A stretch of 64,000 nucleotides of DNA from positions 24,931,936 through 24,995,935 of the forward strand of contig CAIIXF020000006.1 in NCBI GenBank assembly GCA_903813345.2. Reading direction: 5' to 3'. This document shows, piece after piece, positions 48,667 to 60,092 of the stretch. The notes under the pieces were generated by a model. It made no database searches. It worked only from the letters and a program-made list of their open reading frames with translations, and was not told where the DNA came from. The stretch's first letter is position 1, and every line of letters starts with the position of its first letter. The translations under genes were made by a program, and so were the position numbers. The DNA is from Owenia fusiformis. Its lineage: Eukaryota; Annelida; Polychaeta; Sabellida; Oweniidae.

Positions 48667-49240
48667 ATGAAGTCTGGTGACTTTGAAAAAAAGAAAATTC
48701 TAAATAATTTTTTTCTCATGGCAGGGGTGTTGATCAGTGATATTTCATGTTTATTCAACTTTCATATTTTTCTAACTTGTCAGAAAGCACTCTCCTCTGA
48801 AACTGCCCAAATTGTTCCCATGAAACTGAAAAATGTTGTTTTTCACGATTTTCTGGGAGTTTCAATTTTATCTCTCTCCGAACTCAGATTTCAAATAACT
48901 CACAACGATAACTCAAATGTCAGTAAACTGAAAAACCTCATATCAAACCTACATATCATAAGGTTTTTGCATAAAATATGTTCACCCTTAGCGGGAGTAA
49001 ACGCTTGGACATGCGACATCAACCTTGGGGAAGATGTCTGTGGCTCCAAGTGTTTTCTTTATGCTACATGTTTTCCAGTGTACTCTATGTGTCATTTTAT
49101 CTTTTCATTGTCAAATATAAACATGTACATATTGTAAGTTTTTTTTGCATGAGCTTTTTTCAAACAGGAGTCACCACTTGGACATCCGACATCAACCTTG
49201 GGCAAGATGTCTGCGGATCCAAGTGTTTTCTTCAGCTACG
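48667..49240 (+). repeat. Two direct copies of a ~161-bp spaced repeat, with an open frame
   Basis: GGACATGCGACATCAACCTTGG...AAGTGTTTTCTT at 49008-49060 recurs at 49169-49221 with few changes. The first copy is in a 156-codon ORF (48667-49137) reading TCDINLGEDVCGSKCF; the second reads TSDINLGQDVCGSKCF. The Cys-containing motif is not recognised, and the upstream part of the ORF is low-complexity. I see it as part of an unknown repeat rather than a demonstrated gene. Confidence 0.4.
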
Positions 49241-49248
49241 TGTTTCCC

Positions 49249-49362
49249 CAGGCCTGTAGTCTGGATTTGCCAAGGGGGGGGTTCACTTTTTGAAAAATTC
49301 CAGGGCCAGTGGGGGGGGTTTGCTCGAACCCATCGAACCCCCCCCCCCTGACTACGGGCCTG
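49249..49362. mobile_element. CAGGCCYGTAG-type MITE inserted in the preceding repeat
   Basis: Ends CAGGCCTGTAGTCTGG and CCTGACTACGGGCCTG are inverted repeats, with G/C homopolymers inside. TTCCC flanks both sides (49244-49248, 49363-49367), and the host repeat resumes after it (CTGTGTACTATACATG). Diverged relatives or single ends occur at ~8702, ~23023 and 59343-59512. Confidence 0.7.
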
Positions 49363-49601
49363 TTCCCTGTGTACTATACATGTCAGCTCTAAGAGCTTAC
49401 CTATAATTATTATTTGAGTAAGAAGAGCTCTATTTTGTGTATTGTAACTTAAATTTTGATACGTGTTTAATATTTCTGTAATATATAATTATTATATTAT
49501 CTCCAATCAATGGAGGGAAAATAAATCTAATAATAATAATAATTATAACACAACAGGTATTGTCATTTGAGTGCATCTAGTCACTTACTTTATAGTATAT
49601 A

Positions 49602-50659
49602 CAGGGTGATCAATAAATAAGGTAAAAGTATCTGGCATTTCTTCAGATTTTACCCAATCCTCATAAATTTTGCACAGAATAATGTTCAAACATTATTGAA
49701 TTGAAATAATAAGTTACAGATCAAAGTGATGTAATTGGTTGAAGTTATGGTTGCCATAGCAACAGAAAGCATGAAGACCCGGGGCAACTATCAAAAAACT
49801 AAACTTTCAATCGAAACACTTTTGATGATATATTTCAAATCACAATTAAAATGGCATATCATATTCTTATTTCATACTTCATAACTGCTACTTAATGTCC
49901 TTTGTTTTTAACATATGCATAGTTCATGTCTTTATTACTCCAGTCTTTGAACTCTTTTTAAACCCATTTTCCCATAGACTGCAAAAGACGGCTGACTTCA
50001 AGTTATCCCATGAGAAACTCTCTCAACTCCCTCTTCAGCTCACGGCCGGCATGACGGTAAAATCATAACGATAAGGGGATAAGTCAGGAGAGTATAGTAC
50101 ATGACCTAACATTGGGAAACCCAGTGCTTCAATGGTTTGTACCATGAGAATCGCATTGTGAGATGGATAATTATCCCAGTGCAATATGAACGTTTTTGGG
50201 AGCCTCTTAGCTTCTTCCTCTTTGCTCTCATCAAACCTCTTCTCTGGGTATTGTTTTTCATCATTGACCTGTGTCATAGACTTTATATGACCACATCAGT
50301 TTTCATTATATATTTATCTTTTCCATGACATCAAAAATCAAATTTGCAAGAAAATATGTAACAATGGAAACAAAGCATTAAAACAATAAATGCTAGCACC
50401 CACATTTATTTATTTTCAGTTTGAAAAAGATGTGCTTTTTACCATTTTTTATTCAAATTGGACGCAATGAAATTGCCCCGGGTACCCCCGACTCCAGTTG
50501 CCATAGTAACTATAATATTAACCTATCAGATGTCAGAAGTTATATATTTATATGTTTTAATTTAGAAATGTACAAGGTATATTCTGACCAAATTTCAGGA
50601 TGTTTGGACCAATATTTACAAAATGCCAGATACTTTTACCTTATTTATTGATCACCCTG
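49602..50659 (-). mobile_element. Degenerate mariner-family transposon
   Basis: 1,058 bp between TA dinucleotides, with long inverted ends starting CAGGGTGATCAATAAATAAGG and matching CCTTATTTATTGATCACCCTG. On minus (50277-50035) an ORF reads LHWDNYPSHNAILMVQTIEA and VLYSPDLSPYRYDF, the mariner transposase catalytic region (WDN...YSPDLSP). The reading then breaks, with stops and frameshifts toward 49900 (related text FLMG, SMGKW, EFKDW). The position of the final catalytic acid in the SPDLSP block appears to be Arg. It is non-functional and lies upstream of the VHL coding exon. Confidence 0.8.
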
Positions 50660-50685
50660 TAACATTGAAGATTTCATGATTTCAG

Positions 50686-51748
50686 TTATCTACAACAGAA
50701 AACTACACAAAAGCAATGACTGGGCCAAATGATAACCCATACATAGATAACAGAAAAAGAAAATCGGCAGATTCTCCACCAGCAAATGATATCCTGAAGT
50801 CGAAAAAAAGCAAAATATCCATCATTTATTAAGTTCAAAAACAATACTGGTCGAACAGTTGACGTGGTATGGTTGAATTTCGAAGGGAAACGTGTCAAGT
50901 ATACCACACTTGAGCCAACTAGATGGGTAGATGTGAATACATATGCGGGACATCCTTGGATTGTGCGAGATAGTGCTAGCGGAGATAAACTCTTAGTTCA
51001 GTTGAAAGAGGTTTATGATCCAGTTGCCTGGTCAAGAGAGGTAGATGGATGGCCTCCTAGGAGGAAAGAAGTCCAAATTACATTACCAGGTAACATGGGA
51101 TACTGTACACACATTTTATATTTATTTTGTTCCCAATATAGCAAAGCAAATTGAATTGAGAATAACAATTTTCAATGAAAGAATAGTCATATTACTGAAT
51201 TGACTGCTTGAAACTACAGTAAAACCTGTCTATAGTGAACACCTATGGAGCCACAAAAAGTGTTCACTGTAAGTAATTATTCACTACAGAGAGATTTTAT
51301 ACAGGAGTCAATGTAGATTTGTGACTTAAAGTGGTGTTCACTAAACAAAGGTGTTCAAAAGAGAGAGGTGGGTCACTAGGACAGGTTTTACCATATTTAC
51401 TATGAAATTCATGATTGATTAAAAATAATTAGTTCATATATCTAGGGCATGTTTAATATAGTAAATAAAATCTGTTCTGATATTTTAAAAGGTTTTTAGA
51501 AGGCTTAAAATGTACTCTTTAATACCAGTCTCCAGTATAAATCATTTTATCAAATTGGATTATAATATTAATCTTATATATCATTATCTCATTTTTCAGT
51601 ATATTCACTTACTGAGAGGTGTGTGCAAATAATCAGAAAGCAAGTTAATAGGAATAACTTCCATCAACTGGACATTCCACGGGAATTAATCGACCATTTA
51701 CTGTCACAAGAAGCCCCAAATATACAGGAGCCTGTTGGTGGGATTTAG
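50686..51748 (+). CDS. VHL: Von Hippel-Lindau (VHL) orthologue, two coding exons, frameshifted at an A7 run
   Basis: Exon 50686-51089 (acceptor TTTCAG) joins 51600-51748 (stop TAG at 51746). VHL is the substrate-recognition subunit of the elongin B/C-cullin 2 ubiquitin ligase that binds hydroxylated HIF-alpha. Beta domain: FIKFKNNTGRTVDVVWLNF, KYTTLEP, NTYAGHPWIVRD, QITLP. It keeps the counterparts of human W88, Y98, Y112, H115 and W117 (S111 is Thr). Alpha domain: VYSLTERCVQIIRKQVNRNN and LDIPRELIDHLL, including the elongin-C-contacting Cys of ERC. An ATG at 50716 opens a Lys-rich N-terminal frame that hits TAA at 50830. The VHL domain frame is +1 relative to it and has a TGA at 50795, so one base too many lies between, most simply in A7 at 50803-50809. 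Assembly or read error, allele indel or real decay cannot be told apart here. Poly(A) signal candidate at 52271. Confidence 0.9.
51217..51393. mobile_element. pogo/Tigger-like MITE in the VHL intron
   Basis: Begins CAGTAAAACCTGTCTATAGTG and ends GGACAGGTTTTACCATA, with TA at the left. Internal GTGTTCACTA/TAGTGAACAC repeats match the copy at 8894-9074. Confidence 0.7.
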
Positions 51749-52270
51749 ATAGGATCACTGAAATTCTGTAGAAAATTTGGAATATTTGCTCACAGTTCTG
51801 AATTAAACTAAGCACTAAATGAGGTGCTCTGCACTTTTATTCATATTGAATGGTTGTATAGACTACGCTGCCATCTATAAATGTTATAAAGTGCTGAATT
51901 TAGTTCTGCTGCATATATTTGCCATAGAAAATAGTGCCACTTTTAGACGATACAAGAGACTGCGAGTATTTCTGGGCCATTGCAATATAAATATTTATAT
52001 TATGTTTATTGTGCAAAATATTATAAAAGATATGTATATATTTATTGTATAGATATTGAGACAGTTGCATTATGATATGAATCTATATCACAAGTATTAT
52101 ATATATTATCCTACATGTATATTGATTTATAGTACAGTTATGTGGACTGTGTTGCTAGTCATAGTATTAAGAGATGCTCATTCTGCCATCAGCTCAAAGA
52201 CTGAAGAAAGAAAATCGTTCATCTGAGAAACAAACAATGCATCATTCAAGAATCCTATACTGTACTTCTG

Positions 52271-52276
52271 AATAAA
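52271..52276 (+). terminator. Candidate VHL poly(A) signal
   Basis: AATAAA ~520 bp after the VHL stop codon, preceding the next gene. Confidence 0.4.
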
Positions 52277-52465
52277 ATCGACACAACTACACGCACACTG
52301 TATTTAGTATTATATAGTGCAATTCGCAAAAAGTCATCTGCTTAGCCAATAATCAAAGACATGAATAACTTCTTTAATTGTGTGTACACCCCATATAGAG
52401 ACAAGAGTTGATCTGACAATGTTCACATAATCTGCATACCCATTAATTACCCATAAGAGTAAGAA

Positions 52466-52617
52466 GGCAGGATGGTTTAATGAACTCAATGGTTCCGGGA
52501 TACATGATCACAATATGATTAAATGTCCTTGTGAAGCGGATCCAGATTGGGCTACTTTAGACATCACAGCCTTTGAGAGCAATGAGCAACACTGTGCAGT
52601 CATAGAGAGCATTAAAG
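52466..52617 (+). CDS. Probable first coding exon of the serine hydrolase
   Basis: Open segment WFNELNGSGIHDHNMIKCPC and onward to AVIESIK, ending in phase 1 before GTATTC. It joins in phase to the strong acceptor at 53281-53282. It is Cys-rich and has no match I recognise. Its inclusion rests on frame compatibility alone. The ORF ATG at 53249 lies before that acceptor and is probably not used. Confidence 0.45.
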
Positions 52618-55600
52618 GTATTCTATTTACAGTAAAACCTGTCATATGAAACAACTCAGTAAGGAATACCTCTACATGAAACAGTTTTGAAAAGAAATCT
52701 CTTTTGGTTATATGTTAATGAAGCCTCTTTGTAAGAAACACCTGACTCCAAAAATACCCATGCAGTTCTTTTCAAGGTAAAAAAAAATGTCTTTTTTCAA
52801 CTTGCTTCAAATTGACCCAATTTTTGTCAACATCATCTCCAAGTTGTCGGATATTTGGGAAGAATCAAACGAATTAATTAGACATGACACACAGACAAGC
52901 TATTTTGACTGATTCACAGATGAAATTTCAAAATGCCAAAAACGCGAAATAATATAGCGTCAAATATAAGTGGGAGTACAGTACACCTTTTTATAAAAAA
53001 TAGTAACTAATATGACTTGTATTTAGTATAAGACCCAAACAAATAAGTGTCTGTTTAGTAGGGACTGAACAATGTATCCAAAAAACTCCATGTCAAATAT
53101 CTTTCTATTTGGATTTTTAGGCATTTAATTTCATTCTAATATATCTGCAATTTAAAAGTAAAAGAAAAAAGCTTGGTTACTGGGTCCTTTTTTAAAAATA
53201 AACCCTGTTAAACAGACAATTTACTTGTAAGGGCCTTGATCTTGAGACATGTTTCCTAAAGTTCATCCTCCTTATGTTCCAGTCCCCCCTGTGGCCAATG
53301 ACACCTCAAACCCAGGAATGATGTTGTTTGACAAAGCAGTTTGCCAATTCATGAGGGAGCAAAACATCCCTGGTGTCAGCCTGGCTATTGGCAGAGCTGG
53401 TCAACTTATTTACTGCCAAGGTACTAAGACTTAATGATTTGTTGCCACTGTTACATGATTGTGATATTGTGCTTTGCACAACCAATAGACTGTAGGATGT
53501 ATCATACAATTGAAATGAAGTTGTGTTTCATTGGTTGGATATTATAAACATTTTGTATTAGATACCATATCTTACAACCATCTAGAATTGGTGACGTTTT
53601 GTTAAAAGCTTTCCATCTTTCATCTTCTATTTGGTGTGTTGTGACATCTAATGAGTCACATCAAATATAATCTCTAATGTGTCACATCAAATTATATGAT
53701 CTCTAGTGCGTCACATCGAATATAATCTTTGGTGTATCACATTAAATGTAGTTTCTGTTATGTCCTTGAATTCTGCTCCTAGTGAGCCACATTATGGGCA
53801 TTGCCATGGTGACACAGAAGCCAGTTACCCAAGATGCTCTTATCTCTTATTTTCAGTATACGGGAGTGCAGGTTGGGGTAGATTGGTGCGCAAAGACAGC
53901 AGGTTTAGAATAGCTAGCATTAGTAAAGTTCTTACATCTGTGGCAGTCCTCAGACTTGTCCAGGACAAAGCACTAAGTCTCACAGACAAAGTGTTTGGAC
54001 CAAAAGGTAAAGACTTTTGAATCTCCTGCCTCTATACATTCCAATTTTGGTTTTATTGTAGTTTGCGCATGCGTAGTAAAAATCTTCAGAATTATAAAGA
54101 AATTTTGACTTCATACAATTCGTTCATACAAGTGTTTTGAAATATTTAATGCTGATTTTCAGAAATAAGTCGGTCCCTTAAAGATTCTCGCAATCTTTAT
54201 CCAATCAGCGTTTGCGAGTGTGTCGGCTCACGTATAAAAGGCGAATCCAACTCAAATCCATGCAGGGGTGTATGAGGTACTCGAATATGAAAGAGCTCGT
54301 GAAATCTGAATTTATATGCACATGGTCAATGTTTACACATGTTTGGAGTTATTGAAGAAAATGTGATATGGGTGTGGTTCCGGATTTGAAGTCATTGCTG
54401 GAAAATATGATTTTAATACGTGAAATTATATCTATAAATACAGCACTAAAAATAACAGTACACTATATACATGTATGATTGTGTCCAGAAAGGTTTGAAA
54501 CCCTTACGGAAAATTCTGTCTACATTTTGTCACCATTGCTCTTTCTTCCCGCATTCTAGTGCTGTTTAAATGAATATATTAATTAATGTATTTCTAACTA
54601 AAATATATCACTTTTTTTTATAAACCTCAAACATTTAGATCATAAACAATTATTCAATACTTGAGTGAGCACGATATGCAAGGGTTACTAAGTTGACACA
54701 GTAAATGACCACTGATATTGTGTTAGTCCATGCACACAGCGTATTCTGCTAAGGCCATAAGAAGTAGATCCTCTGTTTTGCATCCCCTTGCTTGAACGAT
54801 TTTGAGTAAATCAGAAAAAACACATCCAAATAGCAATCACAAGGGTCTGAAAGTACCATCGCATTTCAGAATCAGATGAAATGGCGGATAATTTGATGTG
54901 CGTCAAAATTGACAGTGTTATAATTATTTGACATACATTGTGTTTTTTCTTATTTTTTACCCTTGAATAATAGCTATATTTTTATATATTGTATAAAATG
55001 TATAGATATGTGTTTGTAATCACTGCAAATTGGGATGTCATCCTTTAGGCCATCAGCTTCACCCCAAAATTTAGGTTATCGGTATCAAATCTGGGGAATA
55101 ATCGCCATAGTGATTTTTGGGAAGGTTAAGACCTCTAGAGTAAGAAACTATGTGATAGCATTGCAACAGTTGTAGCTAAATGGGTGTTATCACCCATTTT
55201 TCAAAATGGCCGCCGGTGCACGTGTTACAGTATAAGAGTGGGTATATCTAAGCACACTGAGATGCAAAAACTGTGATTTTAGGGCCTATTTTAGGGTTTT
55301 AGGGGCCAGGATTTTATTTATGCCGAAATCTAAGTCATCAAGCAATTACTTCTTATAGAAATCCAAGATGGCCACCAAAATGGGTGCCAAAACAAATACC
55401 GGTATGTAACCATTGATTTAAGCTCAAAGAACAGTTAAGAACAGTGATTTTGGAGAGCATGTCACAGTTCTTGAGTCATGGATTTCTTTTATGTCTAAAT
55501 CGGAGTCATCAAATAATTACATTTTCATAGAAATACAAGATGGCAGCCAAAATGGGTGCCAAGACAAAAATGTAACTATTGATTTAAGCTCAAAGAACAG

Positions 55601-58600
55601 TGATTTTGGAGATCATGTCTTGGTTTTAAGGGTCAAGGATTTCATTTATGTCTAAATCTAAGTCATCAAACAATTACTTTTTATAGAAATCCAAGATGGC
55701 CACCAAAATGAATGCCAAAATGAATATGCAACTATTGATTTAAGTTAAAAGAACAGTTAAAAACAGTAATTTTGGAGACTCTGTCTAGTTTGTAGGGGCC
55801 AAAGATTTCATTTATGTCTAAATCTAAGTAATCAAATAATTACTTTTTAAAGAAATCCAAGATGGCCACCAAAATGGGTGCTGAAATGAATATGTAACTA
55901 TTGATCTAAGCTCAAAGAACAGTTAAGGACAGTGATTTTGGAGACCATGTCCAGGTTTAAGAGGCCAAGAATTTCAATTTTGTCTAGAATTAAGTCATAA
56001 AATAATTCCTTTATTTTGATATCCAAGATGGCCACCAAAATGGCTGCAGAGTCACAATTTTGAGGAGTGACTAAAATGTTTATCTTCATCAAACTCTTTC
56101 TGGTGTATGATACACTTGTCTTTGAGGAATTTCTTGTGCTTGATCTTCTCCATCCAATAATCTACTTCTTCCTATGGGCAGTCTACTTCTTTCTATGGTC
56201 AATGTTTATGATACTGAGCCACAACAAAACTAAGGGAAAGGAAGGCAAATCACAATAATATTGCTAATGCGATGATCATAAGATTTTATTTTGCAAATTT
56301 CCATGTTATTGTCTGTTCTTATTTGCCCTTTTAGTGATTTAACACCTTGGTATCCATCTTGAATTCTGATATTAATCTCAGATTGTTTCATGGCATAGCT
56401 CTAGATAACTGAAATTCTTGACCTCCTTAAAGTAAAAATTGCTTCCAAAATTATTGTTCTTGGTGATCCATGCGGTTAAATGGATAGTTATATGAATTCA
56501 TTTTGGCAGCCATTTTGGGGGCCATCTTGGATATCTATATAAATAATAAAATGTTTGTTGATTTTATTAAAGACAAAATTAAAATCATTGACCTCACAAA
56601 CTTAAAATATCAAAAATTAATGTTGGAAGCCATCTTGGATCCAATTAAAGGAATTAGTTATAGTTTTAGACATAACTGAAATTCTTGACACCAAAAATTT
56701 TGATATGGTCTAAAATTACTGTTATAAACTGTTCTTTGAGCTTAAATCAAAATTTACTTGTTATTGGCACCCATTTTGGTGACCATCTTGGATTTATATG
56801 AAAAGCAATTATTCGATGACTCAGATTTAGACATAAATGAAACCTTTGACCCCTAAAACCTTGACATTGTCTCCAAAATCACTCTTCTTAACTGTTCTTT
56901 GAGCTTAAAACAATAGTTAAATATTCATTTTGGCACCTGTTTGGATGGCCATCTTGGTATTCAATATAAAGTAATTGTTTGATGACTTAGATTTAGACAT
57001 AAGTCAAATCCTTGACCCTTTAAACCTATACATTGTCTCAAAAATCACCGTTCTCAACTGTTCTTTGAGCTTAAATCAATCAGTTAAATATTCATTTTGG
57101 CACCCATTTTGGTGGCCATCTTGGATTTCTATATAAAGTAATTGTTTGATAACTCAGATTTAGACATGTATGAAATCCTGGACCCCTAAAACGCAGACAT
57201 GTGCTCCAAAATCACTGTTCTTTGAGCTTAAATCAATAGTTGAATATTCATTTTGGTGGCCATCTTGGAATTTTTATTTAAAGTAATTGTTTGATGACTT
57301 AGATTTAGACATAAGTCAAATCCTTGACCCTTAAAACCTAGATATGGTCTTTAAAATCACTGTTCTTCACTGTTCTTTGAGCTTAAATTAATAGTTACAT
57401 ATTCGACTTGGCATCCATTTTGGTGGCCATCTTGGATTTCTATGAAAAGCAATTATCTGATGACTCAGATTTAGACATAAATCAAATCCTTGACCCCTAA
57501 AACGTAGACATGGGCTCCAAAATCACTGTTCTTAAGTGTTTATTGAGCATTAACAGGAGTTAAATATTCGTTTTTGCACCCATTTTGGCAGCCATCTTGG
57601 ATTTCTATAAGAAGTAATTGCTTGATGACTTAGATTTCGGCATAAATAAAATCCTTGGCCTCTAAAACCCTAACATAGGCCCTAAAATCACAGTTTTTGC
57701 ATCTCAGTGTGCTTAGATATACCCACTCTTATATTGTAACACGTGCACCGGCGGCCATTTTGAAAAATGGGTGATAACACTCATTTAGCTACAACTGTTA
57801 CAATGCTATCACATATTTTCTTACTATGGAGGTCTTAACCTTCCCAAAAATCACTATGGCGATTATTCCCCTAATTTGATACCGACCAACCCCCCAGGCT
57901 GATCGCCTACTTTTTTATGCCCCTAAAATGTATATATTTCTCAGCAAACAAGTTTGTGTTTTTTTCTTGAGTTTGTGTTTGTTTTCCTTGTACCCTTGCA
58001 TGATTTGGATTTTGCCAGGACGCAAAACAAAGAATCTACCTCTTATGGCCTAATATACATTTGCTAACACCCCCACTTTCATAGTGAAGTGACTAATTGG
58101 TTTATGTTTACGTTTTAATGTGTTTTGGGTTCCTTGTTACAGCAAGGGGGGCCAGTAAAGTAGACTAACATGTTTGCATGGCAAATTTTGATCGAATATG
58201 TGAGACACTTTAAGGGTTAAAATAAGCAGAAGTGACCATGGTGACATAAAGCACAAAGAAAACATGAATAAATCTGATAATTGTTGATATGGCGACTTAA
58301 GTGTGACCTCAAATAGCTTCCTTACCTAAACCTACCAAACAGCCAAGCACACAAGAGATTGATTCTGAAAAGCTGATTCTCATAAATTACTTTATAGGAG
58401 TGTAATATACTTGTAGGCATTTTGAAAGAGTATGGCCCAGTTGTTGGGGGAGACCGTAGAATTAATCGCATTACAGTACACCATCTTTTACAACACTCTG
58501 GAGGATGGGATTTTGATGAGATTGAGGATCCAATGTACTATCGTCATGTAGGGGTTGCCATGGGGACAGAGGAGCCAGTTACCCAAGATGCACTGATAAG

Positions 58601-59737
58601 ATACATGATGCAGCAAAGGCTTCAGTTTACTCCAGGTAGGCTTAGGCATGGGAGTTAAGTTTTTTTTTAGGTCACCACCAGGATTGTGTTCACATATTGT
58701 TATAGTCTCAATTTTTTTATGAACAGCAAACAGTCAGTGTTTGGGGTCTGTAACAAATGTAACAAATGACAGGTGGTGATATATTGCATGTTAATGTCTT
58801 GTTCCCGGGCCTTGTGAGAGGTTGTTTGTTTATTTTTGAAGGTTACCTCAACAGGCCTGTCAACTCACCAGCATTTTATGTATTTGTCAAGCATTTGCTA
58901 AAGATATTGAAGTCACAATAGTTTTTTTGCATGACAATATTTCCGGATATCTAGATTTATTCAGATAAATATGAAATAATTTATTATCCATTCTGATTCT
59001 TTATGGTCAGTGTTACCATTATTGAGGTTGACTAATTTCAAGGTCAAGGTCAAACTAGGATTCCTCAAAACGAGAAAAGAATATTTTTACTAGGTTTTTT
59101 CAAACTTTAGAAATACTGTATTGTCTTGTTATGTGGAGCATGGAGAAGAAAATATTTTATAAGGAATCAGGTTGCCATACCTACTTCCACTGAAATTTTA
59201 ATCCACCCCATCATACCCTTTACATTTTTAACAGTCATGCTAAACTTGTAAGCCTTTGTTTCTTTAAATGATTCTATATTTAAATTAAAAAAGGTTGGTT
59301 TAGGGCACTGCCACAGCAGGCTTTGGACAGTCTTTGTAACATACAGGTCCGTAGCTAGCTTTTGGTTAGGGGATTCACTTTTCACAAAATACCAGTGGAA
59401 GCTTTAGCCCAAAATCACTTGAAAAGTGCTCAAAATGGTGAAAACTGCATGATATTGAAAGAATTTTTGGTCAGTTGGTACACTCGAACCCCACCCCCTG
59501 ACTATGGGCCTGCTATATAAAGTTTGCTTATTCATTCATAATTTAGTGTCATCTTTAATTTTCTTTCCAGGTAGTCGCCATTCCTACTGCAACTTTGGCT
59601 ATATGGTGCTTGGAAGGGTGATTGAAAGAGTCTCTGGGAAGACTTATGAGGAACACATCACTGGACTACTGGCCCCACTCGGGATAGCGTCATGTCAAAT
59701 AGGTGGCACTAAACGACAACAGACTTCCATTGATGAG
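52466..59737 (+). CDS. Beta-lactamase-family serine hydrolase (LACTB/gigasin-6-like), 5' part
   Basis: Exons, all linked in phase by GT-AG sites: ~52466-52617 (less sure; in-frame ATG at 52515), 53283-53420, 53857-54006, 58417-58635, 59571-59737. Family features (Pfam Beta-lactamase, class C/penicillin-binding-protein fold): FMREQNIPGVSLAIGRAGQL, the nucleophile motif SxxK as RIASISKVLTSVAV, VHHLLQHSGGWDFD, LQFTPGSRHSYCNFGYMVLG containing the YxN motif, and GRVIERVSGKTYEEH. The third active-site motif (HxG/KTG) would be further 3' and is not visible before the window end, so the gene is incomplete here. Animal members include mitochondrial LACTB and molluscan shell-matrix gigasin-6; the subfamily is not resolved. 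No mitochondrial or signal peptide is seen. A minus-strand P450 lies where the next intron would be. Confidence 0.82.
53640..53755. repeat. Short tandem repeat, ~30-bp unit
   Basis: Four diverged copies of GTGTCACATCAAATATAATCTCTA in the hydrolase intron between exons at 53420 and 53857. Confidence 0.7.
53801..53843 (+). pseudogene. Fossil fragment of the hydrolase exon at 58417-58635
   Basis: TTGCCATGGTGACACAGAAG followed by CCAGTTACCCAAGATGC matches 58555-58597 of the downstream exon in about 38 of 43 bases. In the exon's frame it reads GIAMVTQKPVTQDALI against GVAMGTEEPVTQDALI. It lies just before the acceptor of the 53857 exon, out of order, and shows that a second copy or a rearranged exon once existed here. 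Confidence 0.65.
54745..58055. mobile_element. ~3.3 kb palindromic foldback element with ~180-bp subrepeats
   Basis: Two inverted arms (about 54745-56060 and 56500-58055). The outer parts match as unique sequence: GGCCATAAGAAGTAGATCCT against the complement near 58035-58055, and AAAATGGCCGCCGGTGCACGTGTTACA against 57735-57762. Inner parts are tandem units of ~165-180 bp, each with ATTGATTTAAGCTCAAAGAACAG, TTTATGTCTAAATCTAAGTCATC and ATCCAAGATGGCCACCAAAATGG. The central loop (~56060-56500) has a small hydrophobic ORF (56067-56258) of unknown nature and no transposase. The exact ends and target duplication are not resolved. It fills most of the hydrolase intron between 54006 and 58417. Confidence 0.8.
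58670..58803. mobile_element. Further copy of the dispersed ~130-bp repeat
   Basis: Begins GGTCACCACCAGGATTG, contains TATTGTTATAGTCTCAA and CTGTAACAAATG, and ends GGTGGTGATATATTGCATG, matching 14478-14608. It starts within ~35 bp of the hydrolase exon end at 58635. Confidence 0.5.
59343..59512. mobile_element. CAGGCCYGTAG-type MITE, longer copy
   Basis: Starts CAGGTCCGTAGCTAGC and ends CCTGACTATGGGCCTG. The interior includes AAATCACTTGAAAAGTGCTCAAAATGG, shared with the partial copy at ~23085-23125. It lies just before the hydrolase exon at 59571. Confidence 0.65.
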
Positions 59738-60092
59738 GTATGTATATTTGTTATTTATTTATTTTGATTTTCTGGTTGTTGATGCCATGTCAAGCTGAAT
59801 AAAGCCCAAGCCTTACATATAAGGTCATAAGTTCACACATGACTCACTTCTTCTGATTTCTATAGAAAGGAGGCTGGCAGGTTAGGAACCTATTGTGTTT
59901 GCTTGCCTTTCGTTTTAACCATTTCAACTTAATTAAAGTTACAAATATGGCTAAAATATGGTATTTTACACACGATATGGTCGCTCTTTTACACATTTTC
60001 CCCAAACCCTGCTTTGAGGCTACCTGTGGAGAACACTGACCAGTTGGTGGTCAGTGGGGTTGGTCTTTTCCGTACACCCATTTTCATACACA

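Noticed and set aside
56067-56258. Hydrophobic 63-codon ORF in the foldback loop as a small membrane protein
   Set aside because: It is the only open stretch in the loop, its composition is explained by T-rich DNA, and there is no evidence of a promoter or conservation.
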